A stretch of 64,000 nt of DNA from Tetracentron sinense (lineage: Eukaryota > Streptophyta > Magnoliopsida > Trochodendrales > Trochodendraceae), in the NCBI GenBank assembly GCA_015143295.1, contig CM026568.1, positions 37,518,441 to 37,582,440 on the forward strand, in the 5' to 3' direction. The position numbers and the translations under genes are program-made. The first letter of the stretch is position 1. Each line of letters begins with the position of its first letter. Positions 24,214-36,049 of the stretch are shown here, piece after piece. A model generated the notes under the pieces. That model did not search any database and was not told the origin of the DNA. It saw only the letters and a list, made by a program, of their open reading frames with translations.

Positions 24214-25092
24214 TGACCACTTCGAGGGGGTCTTCCTCCAAACAACCACTTCGATGAGATTTTTCTCTAATTTTTAGCCTTCACAACTTCAATCCTTCAT
24301 ATAACCACTATTGAAATCACCACAAAATCGCAGAATCATGGTTCTGATAGCATTTATAACGTGCTTTTATTTTCTCCTACAAAAATAACGAATAAAATGA
24401 GTGCTCTTCGAGGTGAACCAACCTCCTTTGAGTTATTTCGAGAACAACAAGTCTCATTTGAGAGAAAATCTATTTGATTTCATTAATTGTTTGACATTTA
24501 CAGAACTGGGATGAGTTTAAATAGATAAGGAGTCCTTCTCATAACTAACTCTAACTAAATAATAACTCTAATTAACCATTAACTCTAACTATTCATGTGG
24601 GCCACCCTATATAGGTACGTATCAGTTGGGTCCTTGCCCTTGAATTTTAGGCGAGATATGAGAAAGGAGTGCTTACTCATTGGTTTCCCATGCTCGACCA
24701 TCATGTGGTGAGAAATTGAATTTCTCAAGATTTCAATCTCTTGGGATATTCAAAATTTTGAAAGATAAATGTCCGCAAAACGACCACACCCTAATTCGGC
24801 CTTTTATAACCGAAATCGATGCCCTCTATCGACTCGGACCCTGCGAGAAAATACAGGTTTTTTCCCTAGATATACTGAGGATATAATGTGTGTCACAAAC
24901 TAAACTCTATTCTCAAATGTTTACTTTTCTATACCAAACATTTTTTGGGTGACAAAAGTGCCCCTACCCCAAAAAAACTCTACGCCAAAAGAAACTCCGG
25001 CCTCCTCTTTGCCTCTCTTTATTTCCTCACTCCCAATCTCACTACCTCACCGGCTCATCGCCAACAATTGGAACAGTCCTCCCAAACAAAGG
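24214..25092. other. Intergenic DNA, no gene recognised
   Basis: AT-rich sequence including a stretch (24460-24640) with LTR-leader-like composition. No primer-binding site, protein or delimited repeat was found. Confidence 0.4.
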
Positions 25093-25100
25093 TTTACAAC

Positions 25101-25379
25101 CAGGGGCGGAGCCACATGGAGCCCAGGGCCCTGGAATTTTCAAAAAACAGAAAAAGAAATTTCCTATAGTCTTAGTAGGAGTATAGGTATGGGAGAGGGG
25201 TGTAGCTGGGGGATGGGGTACTCTAGCCCCCCTAAACTTTTGAGAAAAAATATATCCCTTACAAAAGGACACAAACAAACACGATGACGCATGAACTTGA
25301 CCCTCAAATCTTTTTTGGAGTGCTACGCCCCCATAACCCCCATTATCAGCCCATGTTTACAAACCTGACTCCACCCATG
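25101..25379. mobile_element. Small hAT MITE (GGGGCGGAGCCA family), 279 bp
   Basis: The left end CAGGGGCGGAGCCA and the right end, read in reverse as CATGGGTGGAGTCA, are inverted repeats. They are flanked by a perfect 8-bp duplication TTTACAAC (25093-25100 and 25380-25387). It encodes no protein. Its termini match the surviving end of the hAT transposase pseudogene at 51422-53410. Confidence 0.88.
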
Positions 25380-25910
25380 TTTACAACCTTGCACAAGGTG
25401 AGTAGATTTATCCCAAATCTAAGGACCGGATAATGGGTTTTGCATTGTAAGGGTAGGTTTTGCATTATAAGGTTAGGTTTTTTCCTTTTGGAGTAGTTAA
25501 GAGTTAGGGTGCGTTTGGATTTGTGGAATTGGGAGAAGGAATTATAAATTCAATCCCCCAATTTCAATCCCATCGATTGGGAGACATTATAAAAATAGTG
25601 GAATTGGAGTAGTGATTTTACAAGCTAATTAGTTGAATTCAATTCCTTTTTATGTGGGGGGGGGGGGGGGTCTTAATTGACAATTCCATAGTGCTATAGA
25701 ATTGGATAAAGGAAGGATCCTGATAAAAACTAGGGTAAATTACACTCACCTCCCTTGAGGTTTGGTGAAATTTCAGAAACCTCCCCTCTTGTTTATGAAA
25801 TTACATTGACCTCCCCTGTCGGGCTCATCATATTAACTCCGTTAACTCATGATACTATTTTTCAAATTTTCCCTTATTACTTAGAGGAAACAGTAAGCTT
25901 AGTTTGAAAG

Positions 25911-26640
25911 CCGCCATGTGTCCCTTCCAACACCCACTAACTATGATTAAGATTCACTCATTCTTAGGGTGTTACCATCTAACCTTAGTTTTTAGAAAAA
26001 ATAAAACCATAGGATGATTATGGTTAACCATAATTAAAGGGGCTCTACAAACCGCCACATGTCCATTTTAGCAACCACTAACAGTGGTTAAGATTCACTC
26101 ACCCCTAGGATTCATCAATCTAACATTGGTTTTAAGAAAAAAAATAAAAAATATTAGTTTTAGGTTAATTATGTTTAACCATAGTTAAAAGATTTCTACA
26201 AGCCGCCACTTGTCCTTTTTAACACCCACTAACTATGGTTAAGATTCATTCACCCCTAGGATCATCCATCAAACCTTGGTTTTTAGAAAAAAAAAAACAT
26301 AGGTTGATTATGCTTAACACAATTAAAGGGGCCTCTACAAGCCACCACGTGTTCCCTTTAACACCCACTAATTGTGGTTAAGATTCACTCACCCCTAGGA
26401 CTTATCCATCTAACCTTGGTTTGAAGAAAAAAAAAATACTAATCTTAGATTAATTATATTTAACCACAGTTAAAGTGTCTCTACAAGTCGCCACATATCC
26501 CTTTTAATACCCACTAACTATGATTAAGATTCACTCACCCCTAGAGTTCATCTATCTAACATTGGTTTTTAGAAAGAAAAAAAAAATATAGACCTTAAGT
26601 TGACACTATTAACCTTTGTTTTGGAAATTAATATATATTA
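25911..26640. repeat. ~145-bp tandem repeat, 5 copies, inside MULE-like element
   Basis: Copies start at about 25911, 26052, 26203, 26342 and 26488, each beginning with a form of CCGCCACATGTCCC. Each continues with ACACCCACTAACTATGG, TTCACTCACCCCTAGG, an A-run and TTAACCATAATTAAAGG. Lengths vary from 139 to 151 bp. Single copies of the same words occur near 20130 and 44700-44970. Confidence 0.85.
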
Positions 26641-26694
26641 ACCTTAATTAAGTTGATACTATTAACCTTGGTTACGAAACGCAATTATCATTTA

Positions 26695-27156
26695 CTAGTG
26701 GGCGGCACGTGCGATGCACGTGAGAGGGAAGGGGAGATAGACTGGGAAGAGGGATCCAAGTGAGGGCATGTTAAAAAAAAATTCAAATATTTTGCATACA
26801 GAAACTTGAGGGATTTTATAGATTAAAAAAAACGTGAGAGACACGTTAGAATAGAAAAAGACATTTTGAGAACCAAAAAGCCCTACTTTTTCTATTGGAA
26901 AATAGTTATCACATAGAGAGGGCGTGGCTCTTCGTTGAGAGAGACCAATGAGGGATCACGAGAGAAGATAAAGATAAAGATTTGAGGGAATCATCGAGAT
27001 ATAGAGGAATTATTGTTAGTTGTAATTGATATTACTTAAATCCCTACTAACTAATTATGTTCACAGTTAGATACCATAAAATTGGGAGTCATTAAGAATA
27101 TTAGAAAAAAATCACCCAACTTTTTAACCCTGCATCTCTCGTTATAATAGTAGAGA
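26695..27156 (-). mobile_element. Non-autonomous Helitron, 462 bp, nested in MULE
   Basis: Read on the minus strand it starts TCTCTACTATTATAACG (from 27156) and ends with a hairpin CACGTGC-ATC-GCACGTG (26706-26722) followed by CTAG at 26695. The host bases are A before and T after, the Helitron insertion rule. No Rep/helicase is encoded. It lies wholly inside the element 25733-27384 and so is younger than it. Confidence 0.85.
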
Positions 27157-27923
27157 TTTTATTGTGTTAGTTGACTTTGTCTTTAAGAAGGGTAATTTAG
27201 ATATTTTAAAATATTTAAATGATGACATCATCAAAGTCCATCCATGTAAGTAACAACAAACTAACGGAAGGGGTATTTGTTACAGACAACCAAAGTTGAG
27301 GGAAGAGGAGTGTAATTTCATAAACAAGAGGGGGAGGTTTCTGAAATTTCACCAAACCACAGGGAAGGTGAGTGTAATTTACCCTAAAAACTGTATGTCT
27401 CCCTATCGCTCCACTCGTCGTTCTCCTCCAACGCCCCAAAGAAACGCTGTTGTACATAGAAAGGCCACACGGTAAGGTATTGTGTTCTTACCTCCTCCCT
27501 CATCCCTCATCTTTCTCAGCTATACTCTTGATCCCTCATTCAATTTTAGCATAAATTGATGAAGAATAAGAAAACGGGACTGTTTTATTGTTTTGTACTA
27601 CTATTAGGGGCCTAATACGTTGCCTACCCTATTTCGTAGGATGCATGCTACCTAAGAACTCTACCTAGATTGGACTCTCTCTCATCTTTATTTATTTGAA
27701 CTATTAGTATTTATCTTTAATAAATATCTAGCCATAATAGATAAGTGTTGTAATTTGAATTCTAGATTAGGTAGGAGAGATGTTAGTAGATTAAATAGGA
27801 GGAGGAGAGTTGTAACCGTGAGAGCAATTGAAAATTATCAAATAAACAAAAGGAGAGTTGATCTTTCTCAAATTAGATCAAATTGTCATTAAAACTTTAG
27901 GATCCTTTGGGTATCCTAACATT

Positions 27924-27935
27924 TGGTATCAAAGC
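27924..27935 (+). other. Retrotransposon primer-binding site after an LTR end
   Basis: TGGTATCAAAGC is complementary to the 3' end of initiator tRNA-Met with one change from the common TGGTATCAGAGC. It follows an LTR-like end ...ATCCTAACA at 27921. The upstream LTR must therefore end here; its start was not fixed (possibly 27.5-27.6 kb). Confidence 0.75.
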
Positions 27936-27962
27936 CAGGTTTTGGAAGACCTAACAAATTCA

Positions 27963-28403
27963 ATGGCGCCAACTTGTAAGGAATTGGATCAGACTTTAAG
28001 TGTTGTCAAGGAAACTGTTGATGATCAGGGTCGTAGTTTGGAAGATTTACAAACCTCCATTGTTGCTATCAATCAAAAGTTGGATGTCATTGCAGCATCT
28101 CTACATCTACATGATGATAAACCGGAGGAACATGAACATGATCATCAACCAAACTTCGACAAGACAACAGAGTCTTCACGAGCTACTGACCATGCTGATT
28201 TCGGGAGAACTAAAGTGCAAAATCCTTTTTGCAGCAGTGAAATTGAACTACCCCGATTTAATGAAGATGACCTTGCGGCATGGGTATACACGACTGAACA
28301 ATACCGAAAATTTCACAATTTGTCTGATGATCAAATGATAGCCATAGCCTCCATCCAATTGATAGGAGATGCAGTGCCATGGTACCAATGGATGGTCAAA
28401 TAA
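27963..28403 (+). pseudogene. Ty3/gypsy gag N-terminal fragment
   Basis: After the primer-binding site an open frame starts MAPTCKELDQTL. It has a predicted coiled-coil (residues ~10-45, DDQGRSLEDLQTSIVAINQK), a charged His/Asp stretch and the start of a capsid-like domain (IELPRFNEDDLAAWVYTTEQ, DAVPWYQWM). It then stops with TAA one base before the TRIM at 28405. Gag proteins of this type are several times longer, and protease and RT do not follow beyond the TRIM, so this is a truncated fragment. The plus-one frame over the same bases is a shadow. Confidence 0.8.
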
Positions 28404-28404
28404 A

Positions 28405-28830
28405 TGATACGAACCCATGGGTGGAACTCACCCTTGAAAACCGGCTTACAAGAGAAGGGTGCCCAAGAGCTTATATACACAAGGCCAAGCCCATACTTAA
28501 CCGATGTGGGACAATTGGGATCCTAACATAACACCACGCTCCGCAGCCGACTTCCATGACGACTTTCACTTTGAGGCGGGGCACTTCTCAGGGACCTTGT
28601 TCCCATAGCCCTCCCCAAGTAGCCCTTTCCGAGATTGCGACCACAAAACCACATGCCATATTGCGTCCGAGCCCATACTCGACGCGGTGCTGACTTTGAT
28701 ACCAAATGATACGAACCCATGGGTAGAACTCACCCTTGAAAACCGGCTTACAAGATAAGGGTATCCAAGAACTTATATACACAAGGCCAAGCCCATACTT
28801 AACTGATTTGGGACAATTGAGATCCTAACA
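28405..28830 (-). mobile_element. TRIM (terminal-repeat retrotransposon in miniature), complete
   Basis: Two 124-bp direct repeats, 28405-28528 and 28707-28830, begin TGATACGAACCC and end GATCCTAACA on the plus strand, giving TGTTAGGATC...TCGTATCA on the minus strand. The 178-bp interior (28529-28706) has, next to the right LTR on the minus strand, TTGGTATCAAAGTCAGC, a tRNA-Met primer-binding site. It encodes nothing. Each LTR has a TATATAAG-type box on the minus strand and the word TCCCACATCGG or a variant. No target duplication is visible (ATAAA left, TATAC right). Confidence 0.9.
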
Positions 28831-30406
28831 TATACTTATTGCCAATGCATTATACCAAATCCATTATTATGGGGGTATATTGAAAACCAAGTTTCAGTGT
28901 TTCCAGATTTTGATTTATTGAGAGGAATGGGTGCCGACCCTTTTTACACATCTTGGATTTTTTATTTATTTTTGGTAATACACATCTTGGACTGGAGTGA
29001 TAGTTATGCTTTCATCATCTATGATAAGAAATAATTCTAATCTTTGTAGTAATAGGCTAGATAAATATCGGTTACCTTGAAACTATAGTTTCTTGACAAA
29101 AAAAAAAACTATTATATTATATATATATTATTCTATACTACTGTTATAAAACACATTTAGTGTATTTTATGGATGCCACTTATGCCTTTCTCTTGATGCT
29201 ACATAGGACTCCTCTTCATTTGTGAGGCCCTATCATCAAACTAAAATTAAGGGGTTCACATTTTCATCTCCTTTTCTCTCTAATTAACTTCCCGTGCGTT
29301 CATCTCCCACTAATGGTTTGAAGGTTTTTGTGTCAGCTGTTACAATTCTTAATATCCTACAATTTTGATTGTGAAGATGAGGATTAGCCGGTGGTTACCA
29401 TTCTTGATAGGAAAGAATTGATAGAACACAACTCTGAAATTATTGACAGTTACATGATGCTTTTATACCCATGTGACCATGTCCAATGGAAGTGTTTTGT
29501 ATATTCACAACCATTCAGTTACCTGATGCGTTAATATAATCACAAGTGTTTTGTATATTCTATTTATCTCTCTTCATTTTGCTTTCCTTTTCAACCCCAC
29601 CACAGTCCACATGCCGGAACCCTTAGTTGAGATGATCTAGCGATCTTACTTTTCCAATGAATCCATTTAGAAAAGCTTTTCGAGGCTGGTATTTAGAAGG
29701 TCTTCAATGTAGAGAGAAAACCAAAATGGAAAAAGGGGTTTTCCAATTTAATTGTTGACGAAGGATGTCCAGCATGCTGGATTGGTCGCACAACTTGACT
29801 GACGACAATAGTGTCGCTGGCTGCCTTTCTTTCTTTGGTCTCTGGTCGTTGATCTGCACGGTGCGATTGGTGGGACAGCATGACTGAAGTGGTGGGACGG
29901 CCGACTAATGTTAGTGGTGTAGTTGACTGTTTATATTATGGTCATTGTTGTTGTTGCTTGAAGATTTGAAGAGAGTTAAAGTTATTCCCTTCCCTGTTCT
30001 TCGTGTGAAAACCATGAGGAACAGACCTTTTTTTTTTCAAAAGAGAAGTTATTGATATAGTGGATTCTTCATTTGGAAGAGAAGAGAGATAAGTACCGAT
30101 TAGTCACCATAAACAAAAAATATCACCAAAAAAGACATGGTTTGAAAAGTTTTACCAAATAGGGTATGTACTCCAGTATTACCCTTTTCCGTGTTTGGGT
30201 TTTATATGCGTAGCTAAGGGCTTAATATGTCAAAAGCATACCCTATTAGGTAATAAAAATACAAAGTATACCTTTTTATATAAATATGTTAAAAGCATGC
30301 CCTTTTAGGTAGTAAAAATGCAAAGCATGACCTTTTAGGTGAATCACCTGAAGAGAGATATTAAGCGGGTATTGATTTAGTACTCCTCATTAAGCATGGC
30401 AAAGAG

Positions 30407-30694
30407 CAGGGGCGGAGCCAGGATTCTCTTGTAGGGGGGGCTAACAATGGGGTCCGGGAGCGTAGCCCCCGTAATTTTTTTTGGGGCCAAGTCATGGGAC
30501 ATCGCCTCTGCTTGTGTCCGTTTGGTAAAGAAAATCTATTTTTCTCAAAAATTCAGGAGGGGGGGGGCGAGCTCCCCATCCTCCGGCTCTACCCCTTTCC
30601 CAGGCTACACCCTTATTATTGCTATAGTAAAAAAAAAATTCAAAATTTCAGGGGGGGCTGAAGCCCCCCTGGGCCCCATGTGGCTCCGCCAGTG
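30407..30694. mobile_element. Small hAT MITE (GGGGCGGAGCCA family), 288 bp
   Basis: Ends CAGGGGCGGAGCCAGGATTC and, reversed, CACTGGCGGAGCCACATG. The interior is very G-rich (GGGGGGGCTAAC, CCCCCCTGGGCCCC). Flanks GCAAAGAG and GCCAACAT match at only 5 of 8 positions, so the target duplication is decayed or the boundary is off by a base. Confidence 0.75.
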
Positions 30695-31123
30695 GCCAAC
30701 ATCCATGGCATCTCAGGCAAGGAAATGGGGTGTAGTGCTGTTTAATTTACTAGATTTAGTTATAATAAGTATGTCCTCTTGCTCCAGAAGTCCCAACTAA
30801 AATCAGATGTAATTTATGAGTTTGTGATTTTGTATAGTTGGATTATGTTTTACTTGCATGTTTCCGGGGCATTAGAGTTCTTCTTGCCATTACAGTTATT
30901 TTACAAAGTTGTTTTTTTTTTTAGGAGAAGGATATCATTTACCTACGTTAATACAGGGTTAGCGGTTAGCACGATGACTCATTGAGAGTTCAATTTTAGA
31001 TCGGGTATTAAGAACCTTGATACAAAAGTATGTTTAGCGACTTTAGTTTGATTCTCTACCCTAATAGTTAGATAATTTTCAAAGCACATTATGTTATTTT
31101 AAATTGTTAAGAGTAAATCTATC

Positions 31124-31278
31124 GGGTACTCCCAAATATAGTCCCTAATCTTAACCATTTATAACCAATCACTAAAGGCTGAGTTTTGAGTTGGCTTATT
31201 TTGTCTTCTCCAATGCCACATCCTCTAATCCTAATCGTTTAATAATTTAGATAAATGATTCGGATTTGGGAGTATCCC
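31124..31278. mobile_element. Small inverted-repeat element (MITE-like)
   Basis: GGGTACTCCCAAAT at the left and ATTTGGGAGTATCCC at the right form terminal inverted repeats about 155 bp apart, near the 3' end of the 2.5-kb Helitron. The target duplication could not be assigned, so the class is unknown. Confidence 0.5.
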
Positions 31279-31658
31279 CAGACTAATTCAAATAATTATA
31301 TATTCAATTTCTAATTCTCATTTCCTTTCATTATAATCTAAGTTTGAAAGGCATATTCTTCCCATAGTGAGGTTATTTGGCTATGAACTTTAATAAGGTT
31401 CTATTAATATTATTAATAGTTAATAAATTACAAATTCTTTAGTATAAATATTAAATATTAATAAATATTGCTACTATATATTATTTAATAATCTAAAATA
31501 AATATTATATTATTAATTTTATTAAATAATTAAATAATGTTCTATTAATAGTTAATTATTTATTAATTAATTCAAATAATAATGTCTACTAAATAATACA
31601 ATTTATATTATTACCCGTGCATCGCACGGGGTGTTTGCTAGTATACTATATATTATAG

Positions 31659-31689
31659 AAATAGGAGTGCCTAGGAGGCACTCCTATTT
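31659..31689. repeat. Perfect 14-bp-arm hairpin beside the Helitron end
   Basis: AAATAGGAGTGCCT, AGG, AGGCACTCCTATTT. It begins 18 bp after the CTAG terminus of the Helitron. It may be the end of another element or an intrinsic terminator-like hairpin without known role. Confidence 0.7.
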
Positions 31690-32104
31690 GATCTCCATTT
31701 TCTGTTTTTGTTGCCACGTCACCGGAGCCTATCTACCTCATTTATCTCTATTAAATAAGATGCTATTGACAAACACAATGGTTAAGGGTTGGGTTAAAAC
31801 AACCTTAAAAGAGTTTATTTATTTCGTTTCATCTTCCAAAAAGGTGTGTTAAATATGCCAAGGGTAAGCATTTCCAAAATTCTTTTCATCTTCCAAGGAG
31901 GAGACCATTGGTCTCCCTTCCACAACTCTCTTTACACATTACCTCCTCTCTGAGTAACGTTCAAACCCCTCACCACAACTCTCTTTCTATATTCCTCAAA
32001 CAACATAGACACACCCTAGAGACGCTATTGATTCTCTTTGTAAGTCATCCTGTAAATCTCTCTTCTAACTCTGTTCTCTCTTCTTCTCCATGTTAGTTGT
32101 TATT

Positions 32105-32624
32105 CTTCTTAAAGGCCTTCCCAAGCAGCTTAACTGGAGCAGCAGCAAGGTGGTTCCGCAATCTGTCCTCTGGCTTAATCAAGAGTATGGTAGATCTCAG
32201 GTAAGTTTTTATTGACCAGTATATTGTGAATAAAAAGAGAAAAGCAGGTGTAGATTCTCTCTTCACTTCAAAGATGAAACCAGTAGAGTCATTGAGAGAT
32301 TTCACTCAGCGATTCACCGATGAATCTTCCTATATTGACAAAATTACGGATGAAAGCTGCATAGCCGCCTATAAGAATGCCCTGCCAAAACACTCAGATC
32401 TGTACAAGTCTCTAGCTCTTGACTATCCTACCAAGATGAAGGAGCTGATAGTTCGTGCTGCCAAGTGCGGAAGATACGAAGACGACACCACAGTCATACC
32501 ACAACCAAAAGGAAGAGGAGTAGAGTCTGTGCAAAGAACTCGTAGAGCGTTATCATCGGAGAAAGGGAAGAGACCAAGGTATGAATCCTCCAACAGTGAG
32601 GAGTCACCCCGGAGAGTACGGTGA
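32105..32624 (+). pseudogene. Tat gag (capsid region), partial
   Basis: The reading begins within the conserved gag domain (KAFPSSLTGAAARWFRNL). After an in-frame stop near 32200 it continues FIDQYIV, SLRDFTQRFTDE and YKSLALDYPTKMKELI to a basic tail. The gag polyprotein forms the virus-like particle. The N-terminal part is missing, the frame is broken at ~32200, and a stop at 32622-32624 ends it early. Confidence 0.8.
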
Positions 32625-32960
32625 GAAAATGGTATTATATGTGGAGCAACGGGATCAGTTGGATCGACGCAAGTATGAAGTATATCAAAATTACAACCAG
32701 AATCAGAGCAAAGCGGACAAGCGTCCCGTTCAAGTAAGTTAGCAGCGGGATAGGTGTCCTTATCAGCCTATCAGAGAGCAATCCAGACAAGATCAAGGCC
32801 CTAGTGAGCGGGGCAACCAGACAATGGAGAGGCGTCCTTTCCCAGCCCGGACTGATCAAATCGAGTTTACGGTCAGCCCAACAACAATTATGAGGTCAAT
32901 GGAGGACAAACCTTTCTTCAAGTGGCCTACACGAGTTGTTCGTGACATCACCTCGGGACC

Positions 32961-33575
32961 GTGGGACATGAGTACTGTTATTATCATAAGTGTCGTGGTC
33001 ATCTCACCAACCGTTGTCGGATCTTGCGAGAATATTTGGAAAGGCAAGTCCAGGAGGGCTATCTGGGGGAGTATTTGGCTTCCAATCTTGGTGGTGCAGA
33101 ACACACCAAAGAACCCCTACCTCCGCCTCGTGAAGAAGAGCCTTCAAATAATATAGGCACCAGAGGAGGAGAAGCACTGAGGGGAACCATCAATGTCATT
33201 CATCATGCTTGAACGCCGGTGATAGACTTGGAGCAGGACTTCAGAGCAAAGTTGAAGAAGCTATCTCATACAGCTGCAGTGTGCCAGGTGTAGTCAGCAA
33301 CGAGGGGCATCGAACAAGCTCTTACTTTCTCTGATCACGATATAACAATCGTGGTCATACCTCACTACGATGCTCTCGTTCTTACTATGCGGATCGGCGA
33401 CTTCGACATCAAGAGGGTGCTCGTCGATTCTGGGAGTGGAGCAGATATCCTTTATCTCAATGCTTTCACCCAGATGAAGCTGGACCCTTCTACTCTTGTG
33501 GCAGCTCAGACCTCGTTATTCGGATTTGATGGCAGCTCGATGCAGCCCATGGGGGAATTCGTCTACCCGTTGTAG
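32961..33575 (+). pseudogene. Tat nucleocapsid knuckle and aspartic protease
   Basis: The frame 32961-33212 contains CYYHKCRGHLTNRC, the C-x2-H-x3-GH-x4-C knuckle of Tat elements. The frame 33351-33575 contains DFDIKRVLVDSGSGADIL, with the protease active-site D-S-G, and FGFDGSS. The two pieces are in different frames, and the protease ends at TAG 33573-33575, so the polyprotein is broken by frameshift and nonsense mutations. Confidence 0.82.
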
Positions 33576-34019
33576 CTGGACCAGTCGTGCTATCTATGCG
33601 ATTCTCCGTTCTCGATGCACCATCTCCATACAACGCTATTCTAGGGTGATGGTGGACCCACGAGATGAGGGTTGTTCCTTCTTCTTATTATCAGGTGCTG
33701 AAGTATCCCACCCAGGAGGGGCCCAAGGAGATCCGAGGAGACCAATTGGCGTTCAAAAGTGCGATTATACTCCACCAATTGCACTCAAATAGCAATCAAA
33801 GATCAAAGCTGTAGTGGAGGAAAGCTCGAATGAGACATTATGCAGATCGTCCGTTAAACTCGTGAAAGTTGTCAACCTGGGACAGACGAGAAGCCAAAGA
33901 TGTTACAGATCGGCACGAGCTTGACAACGGATGAGGAGATCGAGCTGCTAAACTTTCTGAGAGCAAACCTTGATGTCTTTGCTTGGTCTCACAAAGACAT
34001 GACATGAATCAACCTGGAT

Positions 34020-34715
34020 ATCATTTTTCATCATTTACATGTCGATCCCGTTGCACATCCAGTAAAGCATAAGCTCCAAAGGCTTGCCCCAGCCTATCAT
34101 GACGCCGTCAACGAAGAGATTGACAAGCTCATCCTGCATGGGTTCATTCGAGAAGTGCAATATCTTGATTGGATAGCTAATGTGGTAGCTGTGCCAAAGA
34201 AGAATGGAAAAGTAAAAGTCTGCATTGACTTTACCAGTGTCAATGAAGCCTGCCCTAAAGATTTTTTTCCTATGCCGAGGATTGATAGACTTATCATCAC
34301 TATTGCTGGCCACGAAATACTATCTTTCATGGACGGTTATTCAGGCTATAACCTTCTAGCAAATGATGATCAAGAGAAGACTGCTTTTATAACAAAACGT
34401 GGTCTATTTTTTTATCGCGTTATGCCCTTTGGTCTGAAGAATGCTGGTGCCACTTATCAACATCTGATGAACCTCATGTTTGGTCTAATACTTGGCAAAA
34501 CAGTAGAGGTATATATTGATGATATCGTGGTAAAGAGTCGAATACGAGATACTCTAGTGGCAGATCTGGCTAAACCTTTCTCTATTCTCCAAACTTTCAA
34601 TCTGAAGTTGAATCCAGAGAAATGCATATTTGGTGTTACCTCGGACAAATTATTGGGCTATCTTGTTAGTCAGCATGGCATTGAGCTAATCTTGCTCAAA
34701 TCTGTGCCCTGTTAG
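34020..34715 (+). pseudogene. Tat reverse transcriptase domain
   Basis: Begins with the pol linker (HPVKHKLQRLAP) and continues through KKNGKVKVCIDF, SFMDGYSGYN, MPFGLKNAGATYQ and the catalytic YIDDIVVKS to LNPEKCIFGV. These are the standard gypsy RT blocks, with the D and DD catalytic residues retained. The uninterrupted part is 34155-34715, ending at TAG. It copied element RNA to DNA in the particle. It is now part of a decayed polyprotein. Confidence 0.92.
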
Positions 34716-35830
34716 GCATGCCAGAGCCAAAGACGAAGAAAGAGATTCAAAAGTTGATAGGTCGTATTGCTACTCTCAACCGCTTCATCTTGAAGTCCTC
34801 CGACCGTTGTAAGCCTCTCTTCGAGTTGCTGAGAAATGACTCCGTCTTCAAGTGGATTGTGGAATGTTCTTAAGCCTTTGCTGCTCTGAAGGAGTATTTG
34901 GGCTCTGCTCTTATTCTTTCCGTACCTAAACCTGTTGAAGTGTTGTATCTCTAGCTTTCTGTCTCAGAATAGGTTATTGGTTCTGTCTTACTCAGGAGTT
35001 GTGATGGCGTGGAGAAGCCTATATATTTTATCAGTAAAACATTTCTTAAGGCGGAGTCAAATTACAGCAAACTAGAGAAGGTATGCCTTACTCTTATCTT
35101 TTATGTTGAAAAGCTCCGTCCTTATTTTCAAGCTCATACTATTGTTGTCATCACAATGTATCCCTTGAAAATTGTGTTGGGCCGACCCGAGGCAAGGAGA
35201 ATGTCAAAATGGGCTATAGTACTCAGTGAATTTTGATATTCATTGTCGAGCTAGAATCTCAAAGAAGGGACAGGCCGTGATGAGTTTTCTCTCTGATTTT
35301 CCCGTAGACGAAGCTGGTGCAGAGGTGGATCCTGATCTTCACGAGCTTCCTGACGAGATAGATAACGGGAACGTTGAGCAGAACGGAGAATGTGTGCAAG
35401 ATGAATCAGCAGCATGGAGCGATTGGGTCTTATATATAGATGGATCCTCTAATTCCAGTGGCCCAGGACTTGGTGTTGTGCTCATCAACCCGGAGAATGT
35501 GAAAATCTAGAAGATGGTGCGTCTAGGCTTTGCTGCCTCCAACAACAAAGCTGAATATGAAGCATTGATGCTTGGGCTGCAAAGTACACATGACTTGAGG
35601 ATTACCAAGTTAAGGGTGTTCTGTGATTCTCAGCTCGTGGTAAATTAGATGAATGACGTCTATGACTGTAAGGATGATCACATGAGGCGTTATGTTGCAC
35701 TTCTTCGTGAGCAATGCAAGGTTTTCGTTGTTATTGAGATCAAGCATATCCGTAGAGACGACAACAGGCATGCCGATGCATTGGCCTACCTGGCTTCCAT
35801 GTTGCAATCTAATGAGCCTAAGGAAATCCT
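34716..35830 (+). pseudogene. Tat dual RNase H region
   Basis: First part (34716-35235): RT thumb and gypsy RNase H remnant (PIYFISKTFLKAESNYSKLE, YPLKIVLGRPEA), with stops at 34952-34954 and 34970-34972. Second part (35226-35830): a complete archaeal-type RNase H with DWVLYIDGSS, NNKAEYEALMLGL, FCDSQLVV and NRHADALAYLA, so all four acidic catalytic positions survive. TAG stops interrupt it at 35508-35510 and 35646-35648. Possession of two RNase H domains is diagnostic of the Tat lineage. Confidence 0.85.
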
Positions 35831-36049
35831 TATGGAGTATAGAGAATATCCTTGTATTGAGTTGCAGTTTCAACATGAAGTATTCTTTGTTAATCCGGTT
35901 CCGAGCTGGATGACGGGCTTGACAGCATATTTAAAAGACGGGGTCCTTCCTATTGATGTAAAAGAGTCAAGGCGTATCCAGTATAAAACACCTTGTTATA
36001 TATTGTTACACGGTGAGCTGTATAGAAAATCATTCAGAGGTCCTCTATT

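Larger units (their letters stand above)
25733..27384. mobile_element. MULE-like element with ~90-bp inverted ends, 1.65 kb
   Basis: The left end runs GGGTAAATTACACTCACC onward through GGTTTGGTGAAATTTCAG and CTTGTTTATGAAATTACA. The same series appears inverted at the right end. Flanks TAAAAACTA (25724-25732) and TAAAAACTG (27385-27393) form a 9-bp target duplication with one mismatch, as expected for Mutator-like elements. There is no transposase. It contains a tandem array (25911-26640) and a nested Helitron (26695-27156). Confidence 0.85.
29132..31641 (+). mobile_element. Non-autonomous Helitron, 2.5 kb
   Basis: The left end TCTATACTACTGTTATAAAA matches the common plant Helitron start. The right end has a perfect hairpin CCCGTGC-ATC-GCACGGG (31614-31630), then GTGTTTGCTAG, with T as the next base. 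The base before the left end is T rather than the expected A, so the left boundary is less certain. No Rep/helicase gene. It contains a hAT MITE (30407-30694) and a small inverted-repeat element (about 31124-31278). Confidence 0.7.

Noticed and set aside
24888..25287. Overlapping frames of 93 and 112 codons near 25 kb
   Set aside because: They run into the hAT MITE at 25101-25379, and both strands are open. No similarity to a known protein.
30447..30800. 117-codon frame near 30.5 kb
   Set aside because: It lies mostly inside the G-rich hAT MITE 30407-30694 and reads low-complexity sequence.
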